The position numbers were made by a program, and so were the translations under genes. This document shows positions 28,482 through 30,514 of a stretch of DNA of 30,514 nucleotides, piece after piece (the first letter of the stretch is position 1; the number at the start of each line of letters is the position of its first letter). Location: NCBI GenBank assembly GCA_036845725.1, contig DAIUDK010000058.1:1-30514 (forward strand). The letters run 5' to 3'. A model generated the notes under the pieces. That model did not search any database. It had not been told where the DNA came from and saw only the letters and a program-made list of their open reading frames with translations. This DNA is from DSWT01 sp036845725. Its GTDB lineage: Bacteria > Chloroflexota > Anaerolineae > B4-G1 > SLSP01.

Positions 28482-30514
28482 CTATGGACTCTGGCGCAGC
28501 ACCAACGGTAAGTAGACTTCGTGTCCCGCGGTCACAATGATGTAGTTAGGACGGGTGAGTGTGCTGGTAACCATCTCATTACTCACGGTAAGGGTGACAG
28601 TGTAAAAACCGGCTGCGGTGTAGATGTGAGACGATACCAGCAGCGTACTAATGTAGTCTTGCCCGTCGCCATAATCCCACCATGCCTGGGTGTAGTCGCC
28701 AGTTGAGGTGTCGGTAAAGACAACGGTAAGCGGCGCGGGGCCCGCGGTGGGATTGGCCGAGAAGTGAGCTTCTGGAGTAGTTGGCGCAACGACGACGACA
28801 AGACCCGGCTTGGTCCGGGTATCGATATCCAAAGCATTGCTGGCGGTGAGGGTGACGGTGTAGGTACCGGTGTCAGTGTAGACGTGGGTGGGATGCTGCT
28901 CATTGGAGACGCCGCCATCGCCAAAGTCCCAAATCCAGGCGTTGGGAAGGCCGAGGGTCAGATCGGAGAAGGTTACCGTCAGCGGAACCCTGCCGGCCAG
29001 AGGCGTGGCAGTGAAGTCCACCTGCGGCGGCGCCAGGTCGCTGATTTGGATGCGCGCTGACCCGGTGATCTCGCCGGTGGTCGCCAACACCGTGGCCTGT
29101 CCCAGCGTCATGCCTGCATTGAAGGTCACAATGGCTTCGCCGTTCGCCGTCTGAATAACCTGCGGGGTTACGGCACCCAGGTCCGTGGTGAAGGTGATGG
29201 TGCGAGTTTCGGTGATGGGCTCCATAGCCGCGTCATACAGGGTGGCGGTGATCATTGTACTGTTTCCGGGCCGCACCGACCAGCTCCCTGCGGTCAGCAC
29301 GAGACGCTCGCCGCTGGACACGCTGGGGTGCGACGCAACGAAACCACCCTGTGCCACGATAGGTGTGGGCAGCAGATTCTCGATCGTGCCGGTGTAGACT
29401 GCTTTCAAGACATTACCGCCATCTTCGGCATAACCAGTCAAGATCAAGGTCTGTGTGACCGTGCGGCCTTCTATCGTCGCAGTGAAGGGATCGGAGGTAA
29501 GGTTGAACATATCGTTGTCGGTGATACCCTGGAGGTGGATGCCCTCGGTATAGAGCGCTGTGCGCTCGACGTTCACCGTGCCGGTGAGGACGCCGCCATC
29601 GTTCCACAGGTGCAGGTCTAGGATCTGGATGGCGATGGTCATAGGACTAGTGACCATGACGTTGCCGGAGTAGGCGCCCCCGACCTGCCCGGCGACGCTC
29701 GGTGGGGCAATAGTGTGCGCGAGCGTTACGGCGGCCGACGCGCGGATGTTGAGTTCGCGGGTCACCGGTTCCATGTTCAGGCCGGCCTGCAGATTCTGCG
29801 CGTCTTGCACGGCCTGTGCTTCCAGACCCGGCAAGGCTCGCCCGGTGGTATCGAGGATGATCTGGATGTCCTCGATCTGGCTGTAGTCGAGGTTGCCGCG
29901 CGTCGTCGATGGGATGCGTAGCGTCCAGCTCGACGCGGCGACACTCAGATTGAGCAGTCCACTGTTGGCGATGCCGCCCACACCGTTGATAGCGGGGCGC
30001 AGCACGACGGTTGTGTTTTCGGGGTCGAGTCCCGCGGGCAGGACGTAACCGACCGGTACCGCCGTGCCCGGATCGTAGTAGACTGTCTCGTTGTTGACGT
30101 TGCGATAGGCCTCGGCGCCGCCCGTGGCACTACCGTGGATCAGCAACACTTCGACGTCGCTGACGCTGCTCTGCCGGGTGACAATGTTGAGCATCACGCC
30201 TTCATTCGCAGCCAACGGTGTGCCGATGCCGGCGATGCGGTTGTTCCAAACATTGGGGCTGAAGAGATACAGCCCTTCGCTCCGCTGTTGATCCAGCGCG
30301 GTGGTGAACCACGCTTCGAGCTGGCCCTCGCTGAGGCTGGTCTGCAGCAGTTTCTGGAACTCCTCGTAGCGTTTCTGCTCCCGCTCACTCGCGCTGAGGA
30401 CGCCTTCAGGGTCAATGGTTTGATCGGTCAGCCCCCATAGGTCGCGCGCCAGCGAGAGTGTGTAGGGATAGCGGTTGAGTTGCCCCGGCAGGTCGAGGGC
30501 CTGCACCCATACTT
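28482..30514 (-). CDS. Large secreted Ig/PKD-domain protein, C-terminal part (5' end outside window)
   Basis: The frame is open to the right edge, so this is the last 676 residues or so of a larger protein. From the edge inward, the first 230 residues hold LYLFSPNVWNNRIAGIG, then WTLRIP and YSQIEDIQIILDTTGRA. The latter resembles the TcB-binding end of Tc-toxin TcA proteins. A beta-rich region follows. Next is an invasin-like (Big_1-type) Ig domain around SWSVRPGNSTMITATLYD and ITFTTDLGAVTP. Two PKD domains come last, each with FxxxPxxGxxPLTVxF, WDFGDG or WDYGDG, and HxYxxxGxYTVTLT. The protein ends VYLPLVLRQSP. PKD domains usually mediate surface or matrix binding. The signal peptide must lie outside the window. 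The Tc-like identification is tentative; the PKD domains are clear. Confidence 0.85.
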   Translation of the reverse strand, partial: VWVQALDLPGQLNRYPYTLSLARDLWGLTDQTIDPEGVLSASEREQKRYEEFQKLLQTSLSEGQLEAWFTTALDQQRSEGLYLFSPNVWNNRIAGIGTPLAANEGVMLNIVTRQSSVSDVEVLLIHGSATGGAEAYRNVNNETVYYDPGTAVPVGYVLPAGLDPENTTVVLRPAINGVGGIANSGLLNLSVAASSWTLRIPSTTRGNLDYSQIEDIQIILDTTGRALPGLEAQAVQDAQNLQAGLNMEPVTRELNIRASAAVTLAHTIAPPSVAGQVGGAYSGNVMVTSPMTIAIQILDLHLWNDGGVLTGTVNVERTALYTEGIHLQGITDNDMFNLTSDPFTATIEGRTVTQTLILTGYAEDGGNVLKAVYTGTIENLLPTPIVAQGGFVASHPSVSSGERLVLTAGSWSVRPGNSTMITATLYDAAMEPITETRTITFTTDLGAVTPQVIQTANGEAIVTFNAGMTLGQATVLATTGEITGSARIQISDLAPPQVDFTATPLAGRVPLTVTFSDLTLGLPNAWIWDFGDGGVSNEQHPTHVYTDTGTYTVTLTASNALDIDTRTKPGLVVVVAPTTPEAHFSANPTAGPAPLTVVFTDTSTGDYTQAWWDYGDGQDYISTLLVSSHIYTAAGFYTVTLTVSNEMVTSTLTRPNYIIVTAGHEVYLPLVLRQSP

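Noticed and set aside
1..30514. CRISPR arrays, insertion-sequence transposases, phage genes, rRNA genes
   Set aside because: None seen on either strand: no regularly spaced repeats, no transposase or integrase motifs, no rRNA-like sequence.

Overview
The window is about 30.5 kb of a bacterial draft genome. It contains one run of 100 Ns at 18763-18862. The gene set and the tails of its secreted proteins suggest a member of the Chloroflexota (Anaerolineae or Caldilineae type). Three secreted proteins end in a near-identical tail (VYLPAVLR, VFLPLVMR, VYLPLVLR). One is a right-handed beta-helix protein, one has PKD domains, and one resembles DUF5107 proteins; all three types are common in that phylum. 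There is also a Tad-type secretion ATPase and membrane-platform set with no outer-membrane secretin gene beside it, as expected in a monoderm. The phylum assignment is an inference from protein style, not from a marker-gene tree.

Left part (1-8 kb): the 3' end of a secreted protein, a repeat-derived spacer, flavin prenyltransferase ubiX (-), chromosome-partitioning parB (+), a SufR-like winged-helix regulator with C-terminal cysteines (-), then trigger factor tig and protease subunit clpP (+). A strong terminator follows clpP, and after it comes a bacterial dynamin-like GTPase. Middle (8-14.4 kb): a tight + strand Tad cluster, with tadZ/cpaE (receiver plus MinD-like domain), tadA/cpaF, tadB and tadC. 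It is followed by comF and the long ribosome hibernation factor hpf, which ends in a terminator.

14.4-20.5 kb: a minus-strand cluster transcribed folC, then a membrane-bound serine hydrolase of the beta-lactamase fold, then lon. The serine hydrolase is broken in the assembly by the N-gap. The 55 bases on each side of the gap are identical. Merging them restores one uninterrupted 647-codon frame with a clean signal peptide, so the gap is almost certainly an artefact. A tRNA-Gln(CTG) with its own promoter and terminator diverges from folC.

20.6-30.5 kb: accessory and metabolic genes. These are a flavin-type split-barrel protein (-), a GPH-family sugar symporter coupled to an esterase, a CehA/McbA-type PHP metallohydrolase with an odd start region, a secreted beta-helix protein, and a GNAT acetyltransferase. 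A decayed spacer follows, with what look like the remains of small genes. The last two are a membrane methyltransferase of the ICMT/PEMT type and the C-terminal part of a large secreted Ig/PKD protein that runs off the right edge.

The observations most worth following up are the shared C-terminal tail, the artefactual gap, the possible AUC start of the PHP gene, the TcA-like segment upstream of the Ig/PKD domains, the repeat-derived spacers, and the divergent control region between folC and tRNA-Gln.
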